NCBI RefSeq assembly: GCF_003573695.1
Contig: NC_039364.1
Coordinates: 64,872,256-64,936,255 of the forward strand
Length of the DNA stretch: 64,000 bases
Origin: Papaver somniferum
Lineage: Eukaryota; Streptophyta; Magnoliopsida; Ranunculales; Papaveraceae
Direction: 5' to 3'
Of this stretch, positions 1 to 10,659 are shown one piece after another. Position 1 is the stretch's first letter, and each line of letters opens with the position of its first letter. Made by a program: the position numbers and the translations under genes. The notes below the pieces were generated by a model, which was not told the origin of the DNA, searched no databases, and saw only the letters and a program-made list of their open reading frames with translations.

Positions 1-183
1 GGTGAATCTTTGTATGATAGAGAAGACAAATTTTACATTCCTCATGTTGGAGACCAAGAGATTGATGATTTGTTAGATGGTAGAGAGGGTTTAACACAAA
101 GTGATGATGAATCTCCACCAATTGAAGAAATAAATCAACAAAGTGAAGAACCAATGATTGAAAATCAACGAGTACACCTCTAA
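1..183 (+). CDS. Acidic 3' end of an open frame, probable early exon of the MULE gene
   Basis: The frame starting at base 1 is open for 60 codons to TAA at 181-183 and enters from outside the window. It is Asp/Glu-rich (runs such as DDLLDGREG and SDDESPPIEE) and matches no domain I recognise. It stands where a 5' exon of the transposase gene would be expected, with the motif array as the following intron, mirroring the PMD gene on the other side. No strong splice donor is visible at its end, so it could equally be the end of an independent protein. Function unknown. Confidence 0.35.
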   Translation, partial: GESLYDREDKFYIPHVGDQEIDDLLDGREGLTQSDDESPPIEEINQQSEEPMIENQRVHL

Positions 184-189
184 ACTATC

Positions 190-680
190 TCCTATGGGTT
201 CAATTTCGCTCAAAACTAGCTTAAGTACGTAAAAAATTTCAGATTTTTAGACTTTCATGGCAGATTACGTCTTGGTTGGGCTTGGTTTCCAACCGTAAGT
301 TAGTTTTACGCCTGGGTTTGGAAGAGGGTTTAGTCTTCGTTTCCAACCGTAAGTTGGGTTTACGCCTAGGTTTGGGATAAATCCGAGCGTAACTGGTTTC
401 CAATAGGCAAAACTTGAGAATTACGCCTAGGTTAGATTCATCCAAAACACAGACGTAAATAGTTTTTGCATGGGTATTTATTACTTGTTTTACGTCTTGG
501 TTAGGATTTTGGATTTCCAAACGTAAGTGAGAACGTCTAGGTTATATTTTCATCGTTTCCAACCGTAATTGAAAACGTCTAGGTTAGAGGTTGAATTTTT
601 CAATCTTAACCTTTCATATGCCTAAAACGTCTGGGTCTGTGTACCTTATAACCTGGACGTAATTCTAGTATTCTTTTTTT
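190..680. repeat. Left array of TTACGCCTRGG-type motifs
   Basis: About ten degenerate copies of an 11-13 base motif (TTACGCCTAGGTT, TTACGCCTGGG, AACGTCTAGGTT, TTACGTCTTGGTT) occur in 490 bases, mostly in one orientation, alternating with a TTTCCAACCGTAAGTT spacer. The same motif fills the first intron of the PMD gene at 5270-5880. Subterminal arrays of this sort often bind transposase; that role is inferred here. An open frame reading through the array on the minus strand is a by-product of the repeat. Confidence 0.8.
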
Positions 681-709
681 TACTAATATTGTGATATTTT
701 GGTTGATAG

Positions 710-2281
710 ATTGTGCTTCCACCTAGCCCAATGCCTTCTCAACCTAATGCAAACGAAATTCTAACCGAAGATTCATCCCATCACTATTTGAATGACTTGG
801 TAAGTGTTTTTTTTTTTTTGAAACTAATGCAAAGATATGTTGCTCATTCACTATGTTTTTGTTTTTTTACTAACTTTGAGTTTTTGGAACATGTAGAGAT
901 GGAAAGATAAAGAAGATGCAAAGAAATGGGCTAGAGAACGTGGCAAGTCAATTATGTGTGTTATAGTTTGTAATGGATCAACAAATGACCGCCACTTTCA
1001 AATGGTTTGCGAGTGTAGTGGAGAAAGTAAAAGTCATGTGAAAAGGGTATCGTATATGAACCAAAGACGAATAGGAAGAATACTACTTTCACTAAGAAGA
1101 CTAAATGCCCGTTCAAGCTTCAATTCATGCACAACAAGAAAAGTGTGAAAAGTGAGGAGTGGTATTGGTATTTGGAGAAAGTTGTATGCAGTCGTCATAA
1201 CCATCCCATACCGGATACTTTGCTATCCGGCTTAATGATGAAGAAAAACTCATTGTAAGTTCCATGACGGAAAACCGTATGAAACCTCTTGATATACTTG
1301 GTCATATAAAGCTCGTAAACCCAAAGAATGTTTATACTTTTCCAACCATCTACAACGCCAAAACAAAATTGAAAAATCAACAATGGGAAAATATAAATCA
1401 AATGCAACAATTAAGGCATTTGGGGGAGAAGTATAATTACTCGGTTTTCCATAATGAAGATGAGGATGAACAAATAAAGAATCTCATATTGGCTCATCCC
1501 GAGTTTATACAATTGGCGCGGTGCTCCAATCAAGTAATTTTAATGGATTGCACGTACAAGACCAACAAGTATGAGATCCCGGTGTTGAACATTGTTGGAC
1601 AAACTTCCACCAACTCTCCGTTTAGTGTCGCGTTTTGATTCTTGGAAAATGAGCTTGAAGAGAGTTATGTGTAGGCACTAAAACAAGTGAAGTTATTCTA
1701 CGTGGAGGGATATACTCTAAAGGTGATTGTCACCGACAAGGAACAAGTATTGCTGAATGCAATAGAGAGGGTTTTCCCGGATGCTCATCACCTTCTTTGC
1801 ACGTTCCACCTATGGAATAACATTGAGACTAAATGTAAGACCATCATTCGTCCAACAAAGAAAAGTCAAATGGAAATAATAAAGAAACTACCGGTTGATC
1901 AACAAAAGGAAGCCAAAGAGAAATTTAAGAAGGATGATGGGTTGGCGGAACTAAGATGGGCTAGTTTCCAAAAGGATTGGGAAGCCATGGCATATTCTCT
2001 CACCGTGGAAGACTATGAACAACGATCTCGTATGGTATTGGCTAGTTTGAGAAGTTATCCAACTATGGTGAAATACTTGGTGGAAAATTGGTTGGATCCG
2101 CACAAAGAGAAGTTCGTAGCCTCATTCACAAACCAATATAGACACTTCGACAACCAAGCTACAAGTACAGTGGAATAGTCTCACAACCGGTTGAAGAAGA
2201 AGCTTCATAGTGGTGATGGTGGATTTTTTACGGTATTCCAAGCCATGCACGCCTATTTCCTCCGTAAATGTTCTTGAGTAC
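710..2281 (+). pseudogene. FAR1-like MULE transposase, decayed
   Basis: Cut-and-paste transposase of the Mutator-like superfamily. Exon 710-799 follows acceptor GATAG; a clean intron (800-896, GTAAGT...ATGTAG) leads into a FAR1-like zinc-binding start (RWKDKEDAKKWARERGKS). The MULE transposase core follows: MDCTYKTN holds the first catalytic Asp, VIVTDKE the second, and FPDAHHLLCTFHLW is the conserved C/H block. The gene is dead. Frameshifts lie near 1070 and 1230; in-frame stops are TGA at 1636, TAG at 1672 and TAG at 2176. Similarity ends near 2280, so the C-terminal SWIM zinc finger is missing. Its tail faces the tail of the minus-strand PMD gene. Confidence 0.85.
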
Positions 2282-2596
2282 CTAATTTTAATTTTGTATT
2301 TCACTTTAAAACTAGCAGCACAAATCCAATTTTTGGACTTATTCATTCATTCTAGCTAATACTAAGCCAAATTTGTGCATTGACTCAAACATAAAGATAC
2401 GTAAATAGAATTCATTATAGCTAATACAAACCAAAGGAAAATTTCATTCTTGAAAAGAAAACTTGTTCATAACAACCAAAGAAACAACCAAAGGAAACTA
2501 AATAGTCTTCTACACCAAAGGAAACTTGTTCATAACAACCAAAGAAACAACCAAAAGAAACTAAATAGTCTTCTACAATTATGACATTTATAGAGT
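2282..2596. repeat. Spacer between converging genes with a 63-bp tandem duplication
   Basis: The stretch between the two gene 3' ends has no coding sequence. Two near-identical 63-bp units (2461-2523 and 2524-2577), rich in AACAACCAAAG, lie just beyond the stop codon of the PMD gene. Confidence 0.7.
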
Positions 2597-5500
2597 TTAA
2601 GGACAATTACGACCACGACCTCTTTTGTTGCTTTTGTTACCACCTCGAGTACGAGGACCGTCACGACCACCATGACCCCGACCCCGACCATGAGCATGCA
2701 TATCCTCTTCATTGGTTTCAGAACTACTAGGTGATGGCTGACGTTGACTAGTACCCACATCTCTACTCCTCTTCAAGCCCCTCTCTAAGTTCTCGTAATC
2801 CTTGTTTGGATCCGTCAAGTCTTTGATTTGTTGTTGGAAAACCTTTACTTGTGCACTTGTGAGGCCCTCACCTTTTTGGACGCATGGAGTCAATGTTTGT
2901 GCCAAGTGAAGGCATTTCTTTTTCTATTTTATATATCAAAATGAAACATATTAGTACAAACAAATATAGTGTTATGAAATGGCGTCATGAAAAATAACAA
3001 CTTTACTTACCATCTTGAAATATAGCGCCTTCCAATTCGTATCAAATATACTTCTCTTTTCGGCTTCACGCTTCTTCTTTTCTTGAGCCTTTTTGATATA
3101 TGTTGCCGCTTCCGGATCATTATTAATCACATGAGGATGACCAAAATGGTAATACCATTCCAAATAACCTTCTTCGGCTTCCTTTGTGGCTAGAATAGGA
3201 ATGAGCTCCTTCATGTGGACTTGGTATAGTGCATTATTGCGGTCGTTCCAAACATCAATACTTGGATCTGGGCTGTAGTTGAGCACGACATTGGCACTTT
3301 TTACGGAAGAAGCATTAGCCAACAATTTGAACGATTCATGAGTGACTTTTTCTTGCACATAACCATATTGGCGGAGAACTCGACGTGGATTGGCCATTAC
3401 GTACGCATGAGGATGAAACAAAGGCCCGTTGTAAGATTCCAAACTTGAAAAAACACGATGATCAATCTCTTCTCCAAACTTATCTTCCTTTAGATCTATG
3501 TAAGGATCAAATATCACATCTTCAACAGTGAGAGCATCCATTTTCAACCTTAAATCAGCTATCTTCTCTTCTTTGTGCTTTATTTGGGTACCAGTGAATA
3601 CAAACTTCTTTCCTGTAGGACGACCAATCTCATCGTCTGACCAAGATGTAGAAGGTCTCATGGTCGGAAAGTGGTCATATACCCATGCCTAACAAATTAT
3701 ATATAACCATAAAAACTATATACATAAAACCAATAAAAAAATGATAAATATAACAAAACCGAAACTATATAAATTACATGAAAAAGACCAACATTCCCAG
3801 CAAGTTCAGTGGCTCCAACCCTCGAAGCTTTCCGAAAACTATCAAGTAAAAAAGCGAGGGTGGCAGTGCCCCAAGCATACTTTTTGGTCTCCTGGAAATT
3901 TTTTAACCATTGTAGATAGTGAGCATTAACTCGATTCCCCGAGTTATTAGGAAATAATATGGTACCAAGGGAATGCAATAGGAATACGGTGGCTGTACGA
4001 CGAGCTCTTGTTTCATCTATCACCTCATGACGTTCTACTACAGCCTTTTGTGTTCCTCCAAACATATCTTTCAGATTCTTCAACAGTATCTTTTTGACAG
4101 GTATAGCTGGACCTTCTCTTGGTTCAGTTGGTTTATCTCCACCAGCCCACTTAAATTGTTTCTCCGTCTCAGCTTTCTCCCATCCAAGTGTGTCTTTAAC
4201 AAGGACATAAAGGTCTTCCCAACTCATATTGTTGTCAAAACCTTCAGAAACAGATTTTCCTTCAACGTTTAAGTTCAAGATTTGCTTCACATCATCCGAC
4301 GTTATTGTCATCTCGCCGAATGGAAGATGAAAGGTACCGGTTTCTAACCAATATCGCTCTCTAAAGGCACGTGCAGTAATAGAATCAAACTCATGCTGAT
4401 GGTTGAGAATTCTATTACCTAGCCCTATATCCACTACAAGATCACGAACCTCTTTACATTCTTCACCTAACGACCAATAACCAACCTTTTTATGTTTCAG
4501 TTTCTTTATCGCAATTTCATGATCCTACAAAAAATGTATAAACAACAAATTTGTTAAGAGAAAGTTGTTAAGGAAGTAATAGAATCAAACTCATGTCTAA
4601 ATTATACCAAATAAACAATATATCAAGTTGAACAAAATCATGCAAAATAAGAGAACGTTATAGATTATTACCCTGCTTTCGCAAAACTTAGCAACCCATG
4701 AATGTGGATAACCGAATAAGACCGCAGATTTATCGGGCGCCTCACCCGAAAGTGCACCATTCTTCTTCTTAGGCAACAAATTAATGCCTTTAGGAATATG
4801 CTTGCCTTTTGGTGAAGGTTTCTTCCTCGGCTTCTTTTCCTTCACTTGAGGTTTAGGTGTAGCTTCAGGTGAAGCAACAACAACTTGTTTCCCTTTTCCT
4901 TGAACAACAAATTCTTCTTCTTCTTGTCGATTTGGTGTATCTCTAATCACGAGTGTACCTCCCGATATCACCGGTAGTTGAAATTGTTCCCCTTCAATTT
5001 ATAGATCTTGGAAAACATTATCTTCAATTTCAGGACATGTTGATCTACTTCCTTGAATCATATCCTTCTTCTTCTTAGCATCCTTGTGGATACCTCTATG
5101 ATCCACCCCACAATGAATATCATGACGAGGTGGAGGAGTATCTTTTGGTGTTAAGTTATTTCCTTTATTCTTTTTAGGCTTTGCTCTATCACGATTCCTG
5201 CAAGTTACAAGAAATAGATCTTATAGAATCAGTATAGATGAATTAGTCACACAGGCGAATCTATTAAAAAAAAATTGTTCAGGCTTAATTACGCCTAGAC
5301 TCGACATATAGAAAACCTGGACGTCCAGCTTTACGCCTGGGAAATGTAGTGCAAGAACCTAGGCGTAAACTCAAAGTTGGAATTCTTCAAAACATCCAGG
5401 AAGAATTACGCCTAGGATCGACATAGAGAAAACCGGGACGTCCAACATTACGCCTGGGAAGTGTAGTGCAAGAACCTAGGCGTAAACCAAAATTGGAATT

Positions 5501-6109
5501 CTTCAAAACATCCAGGAAGGTTATGCCTAACTTTTACATATAGCAAACCTAGACGTCCTAAATTACGCCTGGAAAAAGTGTGAAAGAAACTGGGCGTAAA
5601 CCTAAAGTTCAAATTTCTTCAAAACATCCAAGAATAATTACGCCCAAGTTTCAATCGAAACGTAAAACTAGAATTACGCCTAGGTTCGCCATGGGAGAAT
5701 TCGGTAACTAAACCTAGGCGTGAAATTGGAATTACGCCTGGAAATCAACTAAACCTAGACGTGAGCGACATGCAAATCAAAGTTTACGCTTGAATTGAAC
5801 TAAACATAGGCGTAAGTTCTTCAAAAACTAAATTACGACTGGAAAATCTAGTACCATACCCAGGCGTAACAGTAGCAGAAAGTAAATAAAACCCTAATTT
5901 TACTTTGATTTCATTCGATTTAAGCACAAAAATGAGTACAAAAAGATGGGTTTGTTCGATTATTACCTTACATACACCATGGGTTGTTGTTGAGGAGTTT
6001 GAAAACTTGATTCTTCAATTGATTGAATCGGTGGAATGAGTTGAGAGTGAAGTTGAGGTTGATTGAGATGTTGATTACCATCACCGGGATCAGTTTGCTT
6101 GTTCCTCAT
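2597..6109 (-). CDS. Plant mobile domain (PMD) protein of the transposon, five exons, one in-frame stop
   Basis: My exon model on the minus strand is 6109-5967, 5197-4672, 4524-3778, 3688-3011 and 2923-2597. All junctions are GT-AG, every phase agrees, and it gives 806 codons. The N-terminal part is charged and lysine-rich. Exon 3 starts the PMD (aminotransferase-like, PF10536 type) domain: FHLPFGEMTITSDDV and LETGTFHLP. It continues across the next splice as GLFH/AWVYDHFPTMRPSTSW and ends with NPRRVLRQYGYVQ. The last exon is Gly/Arg-rich (GRGRGHGGRDG, RGRGRNCP), suggesting nucleic-acid contact. Only one lesion is visible, a TAA at 4999-5001 in exon 2, where a Gln codon is likely. Its role in transposition is unknown; cellular relatives (MAIN, MAIL1) act in silencing and genome stability. 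Confidence 0.8.
5270..5880. repeat. Right array of TTACGCCTRGG-type motifs inside PMD intron 1
   Basis: About eighteen motif copies occur in both orientations (TTACGCCTAGG, TTACGCCTGGG, CCTAGGCGTAA). They sit in a higher-order repeat of about 115 bp: the GAATTCTTCAAAACATCC segment recurs near 5380, 5496 and 5610. The whole array lies within the 769-bp first intron (5198-5966) of the minus-strand PMD gene. Confidence 0.8.
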
Positions 6110-6410
6110 CTTTCATACAGATTTCAATCCAACGATGTTAAGGTTTTCGAATCGCCGATTAATCGAAAATGATGAAATGAATTGATGTGAAAATAGAAAT
6201 TTACTGTGAAGAAGAAGAAGAGAAAGAGGATAAGAAGAAGAGAGCATGAGTCAAAAGGTTGAAAGTGTGAAGATTAGATTAGGTTTTTATTCTGTTTTTG
6301 TTTTAATTTTAATTGAAGGGTAATTTGGACAAATTTCTATTGAATCAAAAGTATCCCTTAACTAGATTTTTGGTCACCAGATATCCAAGTGAAACCCCTC
6401 TAATGGAGTG

Positions 6411-7740
6411 TGACGCCCCAATAATAGCCTTCAACTTCATTGTGCGCCTACTAAACATAGTATAATAATATATGAGTGATTGAGAGTGTCCATTTTCTCC
6501 GCAAAAGTATTGCCAAAGGGGATCAAACTGAGGTCCTACACTGGTTCTCTTTCATTATAGTTTCAAGAGGAAATTGATATACGTTTACTCTTGGATTTCC
6601 TCGGCAACACTAAGAGCATCGAGCATCTTAAGCAGTGGGTGCTAAAAAATTTATATGGAGTTTTATTTAGATCCTTATTTATATGAGATTATATGTACAT
6701 GGTAAAAATAGTGATGTTTTTCTCATAAGCCATCTCTAATGGTGTGGGCACTGTGGGGTCTTAATTATAGCGTGTTTGGATACACATCTAGAAGTTGCTT
6801 TTTGAATTCTAGAAACAAAAAAGTGAGAAGTTAGTTTGGGTAAACAATTTCAGAATGACTTTCAGAAGCAGAAAAGTTAACTTTTTGTAAAGCAAAATGT
6901 TTTTGTTTATAACTTATGAGATTTGTGTTTTGGATAAAGATAAAAGTAATTTCCTTTTTCCTATTGGTTTAGAAAAATCTATTTAAAAATAATAATTAAA
7001 AAAATAGCTAAAAAGATGACATGGAGTCATTCCCAAGCTCTAGATAAGACTTTCTGTAGGAAACAATGCACAAAAAAATCAAATTACAAATCTCAAACAG
7101 CTGAGTCGCGGACTAGGTCGCCATCTTTAAGGTGTTTCGCGACTCTGCCTCTTGATTGTGTGCTAGCAGTCAATTCTTGTCGAAAACCCTATGGGATAAA
7201 ACAACCGATACTCTCTTGTTCGATTTCTCTGCACTTTGAGAAATCGAACCGACTATCACTCTTTCTAACACTTGCTCAGAATCACACGAAAAACGGATAA
7301 CTTCTCTTTTCACAAAACCAGCCTTTTTAACAGCTTAAGAGAATCAATTAAGTTTTAATAAAAACAAATTATGATTAATTACCCACAATGAATCTTCCGT
7401 AATAGTCAGAAAACGGGCAGAATATAATACCAAATTAATGACAATTAATTAGAGAATAATTTCCTTAAAACGTTTTCGAAAAATCAAAAGTCAAATCTGC
7501 AAAAAGTTATTTTTTAAATCACCAGACCTCCCAAGACCCCCAAGGCCCCGCTCTCCGGACTTTTGATTAATACATATAGATATATACATATACCTAGTCA
7601 AATATATGGGATGAGACTTGAACCCAAGTCTATAGTGTGGGAGCCTAAAATAATACCACCACACTATCTTTCTAAGTTTGATATAATATTACAAAACTAG
7701 GTTTTTAAATATATATATCCCAATACTTTATCTAAGACCT
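6411..7740. other. No gene seen; unassigned AT-rich DNA
   Basis: No exon structure or known domain is visible on either strand. A minus-strand segment at about 7605-7690 contains GGTTCAAGTCTC, resembling the B box of a tRNA gene, inside a perfect 6-bp stem. It may be a relic of a tRNA-derived SINE, but no full cloverleaf could be drawn. Confidence 0.5.
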
Positions 7741-7782
7741 TCGTATTTATTTTGACAGCCTTCCCACTTTGTAGGACCTATT

Positions 7783-7808
7783 TGTTAGAGCATTGCTCGG
7801 TCGAACTC
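7783..7808 (+). repeat. First 26 bases of element B left LTR
   Basis: TGTTAGAGCATTG...TCGAACTC matches the start of the right LTR at 21738 with two differences. The next base is already element A sequence. The LTR segment corresponding to 21764-22841 is absent on this side. Confidence 0.85.
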
Positions 7809-8336
7809 AGTTGTAATAAGCAAGGAGGGTGTATGCCATTGATGTACAACGCGAGCAATTGTGAAATACCTCCAACTCATTCACAATTCTCGTAAAGTCC
7901 GGACAGCTAGCTAGATTTCGACCTCAGTTCTTAGCCTGAGAAACTATCTCTTGGTGATTAGTAGTCATAACTTCAGATCTTTCTTTACACATGTGTAGAT
8001 ACACTTTACACTCTTATCACATGTCTTTATTTGTTATCAGTGCTAGGATTGTGCCTTTGATAGCTAGATTGACATCTCCATTTTGTTGTGAGCTTAAACT
8101 GTTTTGCACATGTCACATTTGATGGAATCTGAGCTTATATTTTGTCCTTAGGTTTTGTAGGCACACCTCTGGTAAACCTTCACGAGACTTCAACTCGTCC
8201 ACTAGGGACACTTAGTGGTTTAAAAGGCTTAGTGCATACGCTAAATGCATTCGAGAGACCAGCGACAGTGGTATAGGTAGGATTTCCTTAGTTTGTTTTT
8301 ACTTGAGGACAAGTAAAATTCAGGTTTGGGGGTATT
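7809..8336 (+). repeat. 3' internal fragment of a lost upstream element A copy, with polypurine tract
   Basis: This copies 14008-14534. It ends in the polypurine tract CAGGTTTGGGGGTATT directly before the LTR. It includes the conserved block CACTAGGGACACTTAG...GCATACGCTAAATGC at 8199-8280, found also in elements C and D. Confidence 0.85.
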
Positions 8337-10634
8337 TGATGAGTGCCAAATATTGTATATATTTATCCCTTTTTGTTGGCATTTAACTCATCTTTTGATC
8401 ATTAATTCTACATTTTATCCCATATTCTGTATTTTCATTGTTTTCAAGAATAAATATTTTTCTTACTTAATTTTGCATTTTTAGGTAATAAATAAAGTCT
8501 GGATGACTTGCGGAGCGGAAAAGAGCAGAAAAGTAGTGAAAAGCCGGGAGAAATCACGCAAGGAAGCCGCGAAGAATGGTGCGCACAACCTCATTTTCTA
8601 CACACAAAAACGCCTCCGTTCTCAGCCATCAGATCAGTTCTCAGAAGCATCCGATGGTCGCTCCTTCATAGATGATCAAAATCTGAAGTCTCTGCCAAGC
8701 ACCACAGCGCTGAAATTCCAAGCCTTCAGATTAGATGGTAGTTGAATCCAACGGTTGCTCCCTTGCTGTTCATCAAAGTTTGATATCTCCGCCTTACACT
8801 ACAGCACCTAACCCCATCTGGATCCGTCTATTTAGTTGTACCAAAAAAATCCTACGGTCGCTTCCATCCCCTTCCTTAAAGCCGTTCGATTCCATCTGAA
8901 CTTAATGATCCGATGGCCCAGCTCGTGAAACATCATCTCTTGATGAACCCGACTCACACCAGAACATCCCATACCCTAAAAAACCCATCGAGAACTACCC
9001 ATTCCATTTCTCTTCTTCTCTTTCTTCTTCTTCCCATCTTCACCGACAGTTGCAGAGCTGCAACTGCAACTCCTGCCTCCACCGTACCAGCCTTCACTTC
9101 ACCTCCATTTCCACTGCCACCACCACCTTCCCAAAACCGACCGCCTCGACCATAACCTCAACTTCTCTCTTCCTCGGTTATAGCTTCTCCATCAGACGCT
9201 AAAACCTAGAAAGACAGAACTAGGGTTCCATCAGAAGACAACATTGAGGCGTGTTTCAAGAGCGCATATGCAAGTGGAAGCATGGGTATGAGCTTAATCG
9301 CAGAGGGGACAACGAAATCAGAAGAGTATGGTAATTTTCTCCCAAGTCTGAAAACCCTAATTTTCTTTATAATTTAGAGTTTTTCTAGAAAACCCCAATT
9401 GATGTAATAGAACTGCTTAGGAGAGGATGAGAGTAGGGTTATGGGAAAAATTAGACCCAGAACACTAGAAAAAGGGGAAACCCTAATTGTACTGTCGATT
9501 GGAGATTTTTGGGGAAAATGGGTGTAAACCCTAATTTGATAATTTGGGTATAAAAGGGGAACTATTAGGTGAAGAGAGATTCATGCTGGACTAGCCAGTG
9601 TCCAGAACTTTGTTCTGTTAATGTTCATTTTTTTTGATGTTCATATTATGTTCTGTTAATGTGTATGTTCTCTGTTAATGTGTATGTTCTGTTATGTCTT
9701 GTAATGTTCTCATGTTGTTCATGTCATTCTTAGATATGTGAAATGTTCTTGGATAGAATTGAATCAAGGTAAACCACATTTTACTCTCACAGTGCATATC
9801 ATGTATGCTTTGTAGTTAGGATAAAACTATGTGATATTACCACAACTCATACCTTATTGACATTGTCAAATTCTCTGACTAATTGTGCTTTAGTCAGACA
9901 TTTAGTGCTTAGGATTGACACTTTAGTTGTGATTCAACTATCCATTGGTGAAACACCTTAGGTAAAAGGCAGGCTTGAACCTTTACCTTTACCTGCTGTA
10001 AGGAAGAATTGGCATGATCAGTTGAGTTCATCCTCTTGTCTTCACTGTTTTGTTTTGCTCTTTTTCATGTTTAGACTCATTCCATTGTTTACTGTTTTCT
10101 TTCTTTCATTTGCTATTTTCTTCACATCACTGCCCTTGGCTTAGGCCTTGGTGTGCAACTGTCTCCTTGGCACTTTTCTTCAGTATCTTAATCCATTTTC
10201 CTGTTTTGGTTCACTGGTTTAAGCCCATTGCACACTGTTAGGGTTGAAACCAAAGGCTAAAAGCCCAAGCTCAGTACTAAGCCAAGCCCAGATCACAGCT
10301 ACTGCTAGGGAAAGGCAAAAGCCCACTTCAAAAGCCAAGCTCGGTTCACTGCTACATTTGAAGTTCAGTCCCTCAAAGGCCCAAAGGCCCAGTTCACATC
10401 AAAATACTACCAAGCCCATTGTTATCAAAACCCATTAGTACTCAAAGCCCATTGACCATTCAAAGCCCAACAGCAATTTAGAAACCCAAAATAGCTAGAA
10501 ACTCCAAACACACCCAGTCTCTGTGGATCGACCCGTACTTGCACGGACTACAACCAACGACCGTGCACTTGCGGTATTACTGTAGGCCCGCGTTTCATTT
10601 CACTTCAATTTTATACACATTTCCGGGCCCACCA
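8337..10634 (+). repeat. Element A LTR, copy 1
   Basis: It starts TGATGAGTGCC and ends GGGCCCACCA, 2298 bp. It is almost identical to copy 2 at 14535-16827 except for a strongly different block at about 8978-9090. An 80-codon frame at 8506-8745, just after an AATAAA-rich stretch, resembles in sequence and position one in the LTR of element C. Near the end (10220-10470) AAGCCCA/AGGCCCA occurs about ten times. Other small frames here look like chance. Confidence 0.9.
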
Positions 10635-10640
10635 AGTTTT

Positions 10641-10659
10641 TGGCGCCGCTGCCGGGGAT
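10641..10659 (+). promoter_or_regulatory. Primer-binding site of element A (tRNA-Asp type)
   Basis: TGGCGCCGCTGCCGGGGAT, seven bases after the LTR end. It is complementary, with one mismatch, to the usual 3' end of plant tRNA-Asp, where reverse transcription of Athila-type elements starts. Confidence 0.85.

Larger units (their letters stand above)
1..6410. mobile_element. Two-gene MULE element (transposase + PMD protein), left end outside window
   Basis: A FAR1/MULE-type transposase gene on + and a plant mobile domain gene on - converge tail to tail. Both are preceded by dense arrays of the same short motif (around TTACGCCTRGG) at 190-680 and 5270-5880, and it is this shared array that ties the two genes into one element. 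The layout recalls MuDR, where mudrA and mudrB also converge, but the second gene here encodes a PMD protein. The left terminus lies before position 1. The right end is placed near 6300-6410 only by inference, because no second terminal inverted repeat is available for comparison. Known: PMD domains occur both in cellular MAIN/MAIL1 proteins and in plant transposons. Confidence 0.65.

Noticed and set aside
239..520. 93-aa Lys/Arg-rich protein on minus (PSSKPRRKTNLRLET repeats)
   Set aside because: Reads through the motif array; the repeated peptide mirrors the repeated DNA.
8913..9155. Secreted Pro-rich peptide inside the element A LTR
   Set aside because: Its middle lies in the block that differs completely between the two LTRs, and the frame has no counterpart in element C.
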